From: Ruminococcus sp.
GTDB lineage: Bacteria > Bacillota > Clostridia > Oscillospirales > Ruminococcaceae
Direction: 5' to 3'
Length of the DNA: 64,000 nucleotides
Assembly (NCBI GenBank): GCA_017462565.1
Contig: JAFTQW010000014.1
Span: 1 to 64,000, forward strand
The position numbers were made by a program, and so were the translations under genes. How positions within the stretch are numbered: the first letter of the stretch is position 1; each line of letters starts with the position of its first letter. Under the pieces are notes generated by a model. The model saw only the letters and a list, made by a program, of their open reading frames with translations, made no database searches and was not told the DNA's origin. Positions 57,540 to 64,000 of this stretch are shown in pieces.

Positions 57540-60143
57540 ATGAAACATAATAAATTTTTAAGAAAGTTCGCAGCTTTTTCTTCAGCGGCCGTTATGGCAG
57601 TAAGTTCAGCAGTTTCATCTCCGGTAACAACAGCAGACGCCGCAGCGCAAGAACCTGATAATTATGCTAAGCTGCTTCAATATTCACTGTATTTTTATGA
57701 TGCAAATATGTGCGGAACAGAAGTCGGCGAAACAACCCGGCTTAAATGGCGTGATGACTGCCATACGTCCGATGCCGTTGTAGGAGGCTTTCACGATGCA
57801 GGAGATCATGTTAAATTCGGACTTCCGGCAGGATTTTCAGCCTCAACGCTTGGCTGGAGCTATTATGAATTCGGCGACGCCTTTGATTCCACCGATCAGA
57901 CAACGCATTTCAGAACTATTACAGATTATTTTGCAAAGTATTTTAAGGACAGCACCACTCTCAACGGCGATACGGTCACTAATTTCGTTTATCAGATAGG
58001 AAACGGCGACGCAGATCATGCTGAATGGTGTGCGCCTGAGGTTCAGGGAGATTCTACACGTCAGGTTTATAGTACTTCAAGCGGTGCAAGTGATATTGCT
58101 GCTGAATATGCGGCTGCTCTTGCTGTTAATTATATTAATTTTGGTAACGCTGAGGATCTGAAATACGCAAAAGCTCTTTTTGAATTTTCTACAAAATATA
58201 ATCAGTGCGCAACGGACGGTCCTACAGGATTTTATTATAATTCCGCCTGGTCTGATTATAAGGATGAACAGGGATGGGCAGCAGGATGGCTCTATCTTGC
58301 AACCAAGGATGATAAATACAAATCATTTCTTAATAATTATATGAACCAGAACTGTCAGTATGGCGTTTACACGACCTTTTCGTGGGATAATGTAAGCGTT
58401 GGAGCAGCGGTTCTTCAAGCCGAAATAACGGGTTCGACTGCCGATTGGAGAAAGGTGACTCAGCTTCTTGAATCCAAGGGGACTAATTCAGATGATTTCT
58501 ATTTTGAATCGGAATGGGGCAGCGCAAGATATAATTCAGGAGTACAGCTAACTGCACTTGTTGCTTCAAAGTATCCGGCAGCTCAGGTGAATTACAATAA
58601 CTGGGCAAAAGGACAGATGAACTATATTCTCGGAGACAATCCGGCTAATACCTGTTTTGTTGTTGGATATGCTGATAATTCAGCAAAATATCCTCATCAC
58701 AGAGGAGCTTCCGGTTACAGCTCAAGTGATGAATTTAACGGAAAAACAGAATATTCAAGCAATGGTCACACTCTTACCGGAGCTTTGGTAGGCGGGCCGA
58801 CTAATTCAAGCGGAGCGTATAACGATTCCGTAGCCGATTATCAGGCAAACGAAGTTGCTCTTGATTATAACTCTGTTCTTATTGGCGCAGCAGCCGGTCT
58901 TTATTCAGCATTTAAAACCGGTGAAACTGTCGATCCTTCAACGATTCCCGAAGTAAAAGGCAATACATCCGATCCTATATATACCGGAACAAAGCCGATA
59001 ACTTCAACTACAACCACGACCTCAAATAATGGCAGCGTAAATACTACAACGACAACTTCTGCTGTTAAGGTTGAGGCAGGAACATATGTAATCACTCCGA
59101 ATCTTTCAAACAGTGATTTCAGCGATAATATGCCGGGCTGGAAGTGGTCTGATTTCAACATACCCGATGGCGAAACCGCATCAAGAGTTGAAGTGAGAAT
59201 CTCATCAGACAGCACTATAGGTACTTGGAATGGTGCGTTTGGTACAATGACAGGCGATGAATGGCATCAGGTAGATTTTAATGAATATTTCAACAGCAAC
59301 GAGGCGACAGCCGTCTGGAACGTTGATCCTGATCGTGCTGAAATGATCGACTATAAATATGGCGATTTAAAAATCGGATTCTGGTGGATGACCAACGACA
59401 ATTATAAAATTGATTCTGTAACTGTTTATACAAATAAAACAGCTGAACCTGAGACTACAACAACGACTACAACGACAACTACAACTACGACAACGACTAC
59501 TACGACGACAACAACTACAACCACGACAACGACTACGACGACAACAACTACGACGACAACAACTACAACCACGACAACGACTACTACTACGACAACGACA
59601 ACAACAACAACAACTACGACGACCACCACGACAACAACAAATGCGACAACGACTACAACCACGACAACTACCACCACGACGACAACAACTACTACAACGA
59701 CGACAATGACTACAACCACCACGACGACCACCACAACTACTACAACAACTATTACAACGACCACTACGACAACAACAAATGCGACAACTACTACAACCAC
59801 GACCACGACAACTACCACCACGACGACAACAACTACTACAACCGCCGCAACAACGACTACGACCACAACTGTACTGCCGGAAGATGATATTGTCTGGGGT
59901 GATGCCAACTGCGATAATCAAGTTGATATGTCAGATGCAGTTCTGATAATGCAGGCTAATTCCAATCCTGATAAGTATGGTATAAATGGTTCTGATCCAA
60001 GTCACATTTCAGCTCAGGGGTTGCTTAACGCCGATGTTTACGATAATGGTACAAGCGGTGTAACCAACGAAGATGCGCTTAAGATACAAAGATTTAAGCT
60101 TAGCTTTATAGCTTCTCTTGATCCGAAAGATTCTGTGCAGTAA
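57540..60143 (+). CDS. GH9 endoglucanase with carbohydrate-binding-type module and dockerin
   Basis: 867 residues. A signal peptide is cut near TADAAAQEP. The GH9 domain (about 40-460) has GGFHDAGDHVKFGLP (86-89 DAGD, base/nucleophile Asp pair), PHHRGASGYSSSDEF and the acid Glu in YQANEVALDYNSVL. After a Thr/Ser linker a beta module (about 505-632: ITPNLSNSDFSDNMPGWKWS; KIGFWWMTNDNYKIDSVTVY) looks carbohydrate-binding. A Thr tract (639-777) leads to a dockerin (about 781-863) whose first repeat is GDANCDNQVDMSDAVLIMQA and whose second, ADVYDNGTSGVTNEDALKIQ, is atypical. It is a cellulosomal cellulase secreted for plant cell-wall breakdown. Confidence 0.95.
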   Translation: MKHNKFLRKFAAFSSAAVMAVSSAVSSPVTTADAAAQEPDNYAKLLQYSLYFYDANMCGTEVGETTRLKWRDDCHTSDAVVGGFHDAGDHVKFGLPAGFSASTLGWSYYEFGDAFDSTDQTTHFRTITDYFAKYFKDSTTLNGDTVTNFVYQIGNGDADHAEWCAPEVQGDSTRQVYSTSSGASDIAAEYAAALAVNYINFGNAEDLKYAKALFEFSTKYNQCATDGPTGFYYNSAWSDYKDEQGWAAGWLYLATKDDKYKSFLNNYMNQNCQYGVYTTFSWDNVSVGAAVLQAEITGSTADWRKVTQLLESKGTNSDDFYFESEWGSARYNSGVQLTALVASKYPAAQVNYNNWAKGQMNYILGDNPANTCFVVGYADNSAKYPHHRGASGYSSSDEFNGKTEYSSNGHTLTGALVGGPTNSSGAYNDSVADYQANEVALDYNSVLIGAAAGLYSAFKTGETVDPSTIPEVKGNTSDPIYTGTKPITSTTTTTSNNGSVNTTTTTSAVKVEAGTYVITPNLSNSDFSDNMPGWKWSDFNIPDGETASRVEVRISSDSTIGTWNGAFGTMTGDEWHQVDFNEYFNSNEATAVWNVDPDRAEMIDYKYGDLKIGFWWMTNDNYKIDSVTVYTNKTAEPETTTTTTTTTTTTTTTTTTTTTTTTTTTTTTTTTTTTTTTTTTTTTTTTTTTTTTTTTTTTTTNATTTTTTTTTTTTTTTTTTTTMTTTTTTTTTTTTTTITTTTTTTTNATTTTTTTTTTTTTTTTTTTTAATTTTTTTVLPEDDIVWGDANCDNQVDMSDAVLIMQANSNPDKYGINGSDPSHISAQGLLNADVYDNGTSGVTNEDALKIQRFKLSFIASLDPKDSVQ
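59454..59870 (+). repeat. Thr-codon (ACN) tract in the GH9 gene
   Basis: 417 bp, 139 codons nearly all ACA/ACC/ACG/ACT, interrupted only by single Asn-Ala, Met, Ile and Ala-Ala codons. Blocks such as ACGACAACAACTAC recur, so it behaves as a coding minisatellite. The mix of all four synonymous codons argues for selection on the amino acid instead of recent simple slippage. Confidence 0.95.
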
Positions 60144-60207
60144 AATAAAAAATGAGAGCTGCTGTGTTTATGCATAGTGGCTCTTAAATAATTGAGGTGA
60201 TAAATAT

Positions 60208-60651
60208 ATGGAAATAATTGAAGTTAAACAGGATAAGAAAAAATACATTGATTTGCTTTTATTAGCGGATGAACAGGAAAGTATGATAGATTGTTATCTT
60301 GAGCGTGGCACAATGTATGCGCTTACAGACAATGGAGTTAAAGCCGTTTGTGTGATTACTGATGAAGGGAATCTTACTCTTGAAATAAAAAATATTGCTG
60401 TCAACCCGGAATATCAGCATAATGGATATGGGAAAAAGCTGATTGAATTTATTGAAGAGAACTATAGGAGATCATATAAAACCTTGAAAGTCGGAACGGG
60501 CGATAGTCCTTTGACGATACCGTTTTACGAAAAATGCGGGTTTAAGGAAACATATAGGGTAAAAAACTTCTTTACCGATAATTACGATCATCCGATTTTT
60601 GAATGCGGCAAACAGCTTATAGACATGGTGTATTTTGAAAAAGAATTATAG
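60208..60651 (+). CDS. GNAT-family N-acetyltransferase
   Basis: 147 residues. The acetyl-CoA binding motif A is IAVNPEYQHNGYGKKLIEFI (Q/R-x-x-G-x-G/A), with LTIPFYEKCGFKETYRV as the following motif B. The substrate is not predictable. TGAGGTGA precedes the ATG. Its 3' end overlaps the convergent kinase-like gene by six bases. Confidence 0.88.
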   Translation: MEIIEVKQDKKKYIDLLLLADEQESMIDCYLERGTMYALTDNGVKAVCVITDEGNLTLEIKNIAVNPEYQHNGYGKKLIEFIEENYRRSYKTLKVGTGDSPLTIPFYEKCGFKETYRVKNFFTDNYDHPIFECGKQLIDMVYFEKEL

Positions 60652-61152
60652 ATTCATTTTTGTTTGAATATGCTCTAAATATGATTCAGATTCTTCTCTT
60701 GATTTGAAAATAATTATCGTTTTATCAGAATACTTTTTTAATAGCTGATAGATGGCAGGCAATTGAATTTTTGGGAAATCTATTATCCATTGTCTGAATT
60801 CCTCATCAAATTCAGTTTCTGTCCAGGGCATATCGTCTCTTTTTCTTCCGATCCTTGATTCTGCTCCTGAAAGGCAGACATTAAGCGGATAATCCAAGAG
60901 AAATACCGTATCGCAGTTTGCAAGACGAAGTTCAAGAGTACGCTGATAGTTTCCGTCTATTATCCATTTATCGGTGGATAAAATATCCTGAAGCTTTTTA
61001 TCAAATTCTTCGGCGGTATAATTTGTTTTGTCCGGTTTGTGCCAAAGCAGATCCAGATGATGAAGAGGCAAACCGGTAATATCCCTCAGTTTTCTTGAGA
61101 AAACACTCTTTCCTGCACCCGAACTTCCGATTACTATAATTTTTTGAAACAT
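60646..61152 (-). CDS. P-loop kinase-like protein (FlaR / topology modulation type)
   Basis: 168 residues. Walker A is IIVIGSSGAGKSVFSRKL; LPLHHLDLLWHKPDKTNYT and KWIIDGNYQRTLELRLANCD follow, with the VFLLDYPLNVCLSG strand as Walker B-like and the RIGRKRDDMPW lid. This pattern is that of adenylate-kinase-like proteins annotated as DNA topology modulation protein FlaR. It probably phosphorylates a small molecule; the name should not be taken as function. AGGTGT lies upstream of the ATG. Confidence 0.8.
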   Translation of the reverse strand: MFQKIIVIGSSGAGKSVFSRKLRDITGLPLHHLDLLWHKPDKTNYTAEEFDKKLQDILSTDKWIIDGNYQRTLELRLANCDTVFLLDYPLNVCLSGAESRIGRKRDDMPWTETEFDEEFRQWIIDFPKIQLPAIYQLLKKYSDKTIIIFKSREESESYLEHIQTKMNL

Positions 61153-61175
61153 TATTACACCTCATACAATCAAAA

Positions 61176-61208
61176 ATAATGGCAGACACATTATGCGTCT
61201 GCCATTAT
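61176..61208 (-). terminator. Terminator of the aldolase gene
   Basis: ATAATGGCAGAC and GTCTGCCATTAT, perfect 12-bp stem; on the minus strand it is followed by TTTTTG. Confidence 0.85.
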
Positions 61209-61227
61209 GGTTTTATAGGTTAGTTAA

Positions 61228-62091
61228 TTAAGCCTTGTTTACGCTGCCGAAAAGCTCCATCTTCTCTTTAACCTTAGCCTTGATAGCTTCAAAACCGGGA
61301 GCAAGAAGCTTTCTTGGGTCAAATCCCTTGCCCTGCTGATCCTTGCCGGCTTCAATGTATTTTCTTGTAGCATCTGCAAATACGAGCTGACACTCTGTAT
61401 TTACGTTGATCTTAGCTACGCCGAGAGAAATTGCCTTTGTGATCATATCGTCAGGAATACCTGTGCCGCCGTGAAGAACGAGAGGCATATCGCCGACTGC
61501 CTTGTTAACGGCTTCAAGAGTTTCAAAGCTGAGTCCTTCCCAGTTGTCAGGATATACGCCGTGGATGTTTCCGATTCCTGCTGCGAGAAAATCAACGCTG
61601 AGATCAGCGATCTGCTTGCATTCAGCAGGATCAGCGCACTCGCCCTTGCCTATAACGCCGTCTTCTTCACCGCCGATAGCGCCTACCTCTGCTTCGATAG
61701 AAAGTCCGAGACCGTGAGCAACGTTTACAAGCTCGGTAGTCTTAGCAACATTTTCATCAATCGGGAAATGTGAGCCGTCGAACATGATAGAAGTAAATCC
61801 AGCCTTGATGCACTTATAGCATCCCTCATATGAACCGTGATCAAGATGAAGAGCAACAGGAACTGTGATTCCGAGAGACTCATCCATAGCCTTAACCATA
61901 GCTGCAACTGTCTTAAAGCCTGTCATATACTTGCCTGCACCCTCTGAAACGCCGAGGATAACAGGAGAGTTAAGCTCCTGAGCAGTGAGGAGAATAGCCT
62001 TTGTCCATTCGAGGTTATTGATATTGAACTGACCTACCGCATATTTTCCTGCTCTTGCTTTCTGGAGCATTTCTGTAGCTGAAACTAACAT
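61228..62091 (-). CDS. fba: Class II fructose-1,6-bisphosphate aldolase
   Basis: 287 residues. Zinc ligands and catalytic motifs are all seen: VALHLDHGSYEGCYKCIKAG (His and catalytic Asp), FTSIMFDGSHFPIDEN, SIEAEVGAIGGEEDG (Glu), GNIHGVYPDNW (His) and PLVLHGGTGIPDDMI (His). It cleaves fructose 1,6-bisphosphate into two triose phosphates in glycolysis. It stands alone with its own promoter and terminator. AGGAGGAATC precedes the ATG. Confidence 0.96.
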   Translation of the reverse strand: MLVSATEMLQKARAGKYAVGQFNINNLEWTKAILLTAQELNSPVILGVSEGAGKYMTGFKTVAAMVKAMDESLGITVPVALHLDHGSYEGCYKCIKAGFTSIMFDGSHFPIDENVAKTTELVNVAHGLGLSIEAEVGAIGGEEDGVIGKGECADPAECKQIADLSVDFLAAGIGNIHGVYPDNWEGLSFETLEAVNKAVGDMPLVLHGGTGIPDDMITKAISLGVAKINVNTECQLVFADATRKYIEAGKDQQGKGFDPRKLLAPGFEAIKAKVKEKMELFGSVNKA

Positions 62092-62147
62092 AATTTAGAT
62101 TCCTCCTGAATTTTCATTTAAAAGGTGATAAGCACCCTGATAATGCT

Positions 62148-62176
62148 ATTATATCATAATATTGACAGAATTGCAA
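62148..62176 (-). promoter_or_regulatory. fba promoter
   Basis: On the minus strand: TTGCAA, 17-bp spacer, TATAAT, about 57 bp before the ATG. Confidence 0.8.
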
Positions 62177-62225
62177 TAGGCAGAAACGAATTTTTTAAAA
62201 CTTATGGTAAGACTTTGAAAAAATG

Positions 62226-62254
62226 TTGTAATTTTCATAAAAGTATGATATAAT
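62226..62254 (+). promoter_or_regulatory. Promoter of the DtxR-type regulator
   Basis: TTGTAA (62226-62231), 17-bp spacer, TATAAT (62249-62254), leaving a leader of about 90 bases. Confidence 0.7.
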
Positions 62255-62352
62255 ATAGTGTGTTATAAAAACTTTTCTGATATACTCACTGTTATTGATA
62301 TATTTGCGGTAGCGGCGGGTATGTATTACAGAAATGATTAAGGAGAAGAAAA

Positions 62353-62742
62353 ATGGCTATTACTGAAGCAGTTGAAAATTACCTTGAAACAATACTGATC
62401 TTATCTAAGCAGCAGCCTGACGTTCATGCAATAGATATATGCTCTTATCTCGGCTATTCAAGACCTACCGTTTCTATTGTCCTTAAAAAAATGAAAGATG
62501 ACGGACTGGTTTCCGTCGATGGAGATAATCATATAACTCTTACTGAAAAGGGCAGGGAAGTTGCCGAGAATATTTATGATCGTCATAAGATCATCTCTGA
62601 GTTTTTCATGCTGCTTGGAGTAAAGCACGACACGGCTGCTGAAGACGCCTGCAAGATCGAGCATGACATATCTGATGAGACCTTTAGGCTTCTTAAAGCG
62701 CATTATTACACGCTTTTGGAAGAAAAAAGAATTGGCAAATAA
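62353..62742 (+). CDS. DtxR/MntR-family metalloregulator
   Basis: 129 residues. The winged helix starts EAVENYLETILILSKQQPDV, the recognition helix is GYSRPTVSIVLKKMKDDGLV, and the metal/dimer region is YDRHKIISEFFMLLGV followed by AAEDACKIEHDIS with the usual Cys/Glu/His ligands. It has no SH3-like third domain, as in MntR. It should sense Mn(II) or Fe(II). It is followed after 20 bp by a MurL-like gene, an unexpected partner. AAGGAG precedes the ATG. Confidence 0.88.
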   Translation: MAITEAVENYLETILILSKQQPDVHAIDICSYLGYSRPTVSIVLKKMKDDGLVSVDGDNHITLTEKGREVAENIYDRHKIISEFFMLLGVKHDTAAEDACKIEHDISDETFRLLKAHYYTLLEEKRIGK

Positions 62743-62762
62743 GCTGTTTTTCGGAGGAAACA

Positions 62763-64000
62763 ATGAGTAAATACGAACAATTCAGAAGAGAACATCCCGT
62801 TTTTTTATATCGTTCTTACGAAATAACCGAATCAGCCGACAAGGTTGACGTAAGCTATAAATTCTCAATACCCGGTCTTGCGGATTTCAATCCGGGCTGG
62901 AGTTTTCCAAAGCCTGAAAATGTAAGCGTTTCCGGAGATCTGACCTTTGAACGTCTTGTTTTTTCACTTGGCATGGCAGAAGCGGTAAGCTATTGGAAAG
63001 CGGTCTGTTCGCCTGAAATGATAGTTGAATGCGGCGAGCTTGACGGTGAACAGATATCGTGGTGGAAGAAACTTTGGTTCGCAGGTCTTGGCGAATTCTT
63101 TTATGTGAACGGAATAAATGCGGACAAAGAGAGCTTTGTTAAAATTGTGCCAAAGGGAAAGTTTGCCGGCACTTCTGCGGCTGAGTTACGAAAAAGTGAG
63201 GGGTGTCTTGTCCCGATAGGCGGAGGAAAGGATTCTGCGCTTACTATTGAAACTCTCGTGAATGCCGGAATGAACTGCCGCTGCTATGCGATAAATAAGC
63301 GCTGTTCGATAAGTGCGACTGTCGAAGCTGCCGGACTTGATGAATCTGCTCTTATTACGGCATCACGAAGGTTTGACCGTTCGCTTATAAATCTTAATAA
63401 TGCAGGATTCCTTAACGGACATACTCCATTTTCTTCCGTAGTGGCATTTTCTGCCGAAATTACGGCATATCTGAACGGCTTGAAATACATCGTTCTTTCA
63501 AATGAATCAAGCGCAAACGAGAGTACGGTTGTCGGACAGGAGGTAAATCATCAGTATTCCAAAAGCTTCGGGTTTGAATGCGATTTTCATGAATACGAGG
63601 AGAAATATCTTAAAACAGGAATTTATTATTTCAGCTTTCTCCGTCCGCTTACGGAATTTCAGATTGCAAAAATGTTTACGGCATATAAAAAATATCTTCC
63701 GGTTTTCAGAAGCTGCAATCTCGGAAGCAAGGTTTCGCCTGATATATGGTGCGGTGAGTGTCCGAAGTGTCTTTTTGTAAGCCTGATTCTGTCGCCGTTT
63801 CTTTCAAGAAAAGAGCTTGAAAATATTTTCGGAAGAGATATGGCGGACGATGAAAAAATGCTGGAATATTTTATTGAGCTTATCGGCGAGTCTGATCACA
63901 AACCGTTTGAGTGCGTGGGCAGCGTTGGCGAGGTCAACCTTGCTGTTTCGCTTGCTATACGTCAGCTTGAGGAAAAAGGTGAAAAGCTACCTCTTCTTTT
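62763..64000 (+). CDS. murL: MurL-like UDP-MurNAc-L-Ala-L-Glu epimerase (runs off the end)
   Basis: 412 residues are visible from the ATG at 62763 (CGGAGG upstream) with no stop before the window ends. The nucleotide-binding-type loop CLVPIGGGKDSALTIETL (near 153), NAGFLNGHTPFSSVVAF, IVLSNESSAN and the EVNHQYSKSFGFE motif match MurL-type epimerases as I remember them. These convert the L-Glu of UDP-MurNAc-L-Ala-L-Glu to D-Glu, an alternative to glutamate racemase. DIWCGECPKCLFVSLIL contains a likely metal-binding Cys pair. The assignment is by motif only. Confidence 0.6.
   Translation, partial: MSKYEQFRREHPVFLYRSYEITESADKVDVSYKFSIPGLADFNPGWSFPKPENVSVSGDLTFERLVFSLGMAEAVSYWKAVCSPEMIVECGELDGEQISWWKKLWFAGLGEFFYVNGINADKESFVKIVPKGKFAGTSAAELRKSEGCLVPIGGGKDSALTIETLVNAGMNCRCYAINKRCSISATVEAAGLDESALITASRRFDRSLINLNNAGFLNGHTPFSSVVAFSAEITAYLNGLKYIVLSNESSANESTVVGQEVNHQYSKSFGFECDFHEYEEKYLKTGIYYFSFLRPLTEFQIAKMFTAYKKYLPVFRSCNLGSKVSPDIWCGECPKCLFVSLILSPFLSRKELENIFGRDMADDEKMLEYFIELIGESDHKPFECVGSVGEVNLAVSLAIRQLEEKGEKLPLL

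Noticed and set aside
59367-59921. Long minus-strand ORFs opposite the GH9 Thr tract (poly-Val; Cys/Arg/Ser-rich)
   Set aside because: They are pure shadows of ACN repeats read in other frames; no ribosome site, promoter or domain supports them.

Overview
The window looks like chromosomal DNA of a low-GC Gram-positive, cellulosome-forming Ruminococcus (R. flavefaciens / R. albus / R. champanellensis group). The evidence is a GH9 cellulase with a Ruminococcus-style dockerin, a second dockerin protein, [FeFe]-hydrogenase and AdhE fermentation genes, strong GGAGG ribosome binding sites, many TTGACA-17-TATAAT promoters and a perfect HrcA/CIRCE operator. The species is an inference; no rRNA is present.

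Region 1 (about 1-18,700) is the right part of an integrated mobile island. It holds the end of a tyrosine integrase, a degenerate integrase-like protein, a sigma-70-like factor, a protein built from RNA-polymerase alpha-CTD-like helices, and two copies of a tiny DUF3789-type membrane protein. An oxidoreductase gene sits between 89-bp direct repeats. Next come a Y-family polymerase/YolD pair and an arsenic/thiol-redox cassette (arsR, arsP, thioredoxin-like protein, ccdA, Cys-rich thioredoxin, arsC). These are followed by a second sigma-like protein, two sizeable non-coding stretches that may be structured RNA, a MazF toxin with an overlapping small downstream ORF, and three consecutive large serine recombinases, the middle one without a catalytic domain. 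The island ends with an amidoligase / gamma-glutamylcyclotransferase / small acidic protein operon whose amidoligase carries an in-frame amber codon.

Region 2 (about 18.7-33.6 kb) is core metabolism and stress response: a frameshifted lipoprotein, htpG under CIRCE, a glutaredoxin, an XRE/DUF2975 pair, a diacylglycerol kinase, tRNA-Gln(CTG), adhE with an APH-type kinase, and a hydrogenase-sensing operon (2Fe-2S thioredoxin-like ferredoxin, HydS-PAS, SpoIIE/PP2C phosphatase, group-B HydA). Region 3 (33.8-41 kb) has the Gx transporter / NusG-II / ApbE / acyltransferase operon on the minus strand and a c-di-GMP pair on the plus strand (degenerate-GGDEF with intact EAL, then PAS with intact GGEEF). 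Region 4 (41-50 kb) is cell-surface biology: a repeat-rich cell-wall-binding transglutaminase-like protein, a lipoprotein, an MBOAT/DHHW acetylation pair followed by a dockerin protein, and a lipoprotein PBP. Region 5 (50-55.3 kb) is a putative signalling/defence cluster: XRE regulator, zinc-ribbon membrane protein and two zinc-ribbon-TPR-TIR-membrane proteins. Region 6 (55.8-64 kb) has a GH25 muramidase lipoprotein, the GH9 cellulase with a roughly 139-codon Thr tract, a GNAT, a P-loop kinase, class II aldolase, and a DtxR-type regulator followed by a MurL-like epimerase running off the end.

Interspersed through regions 2-6 are at least two families of non-coding inverted-repeat elements (MITE-like): one of about 100-170 bp (three copies) and one of about 420-505 bp (two full copies plus likely relatives). 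Long lines of antisense open reading frames opposite these genes are shadows and are not annotated.
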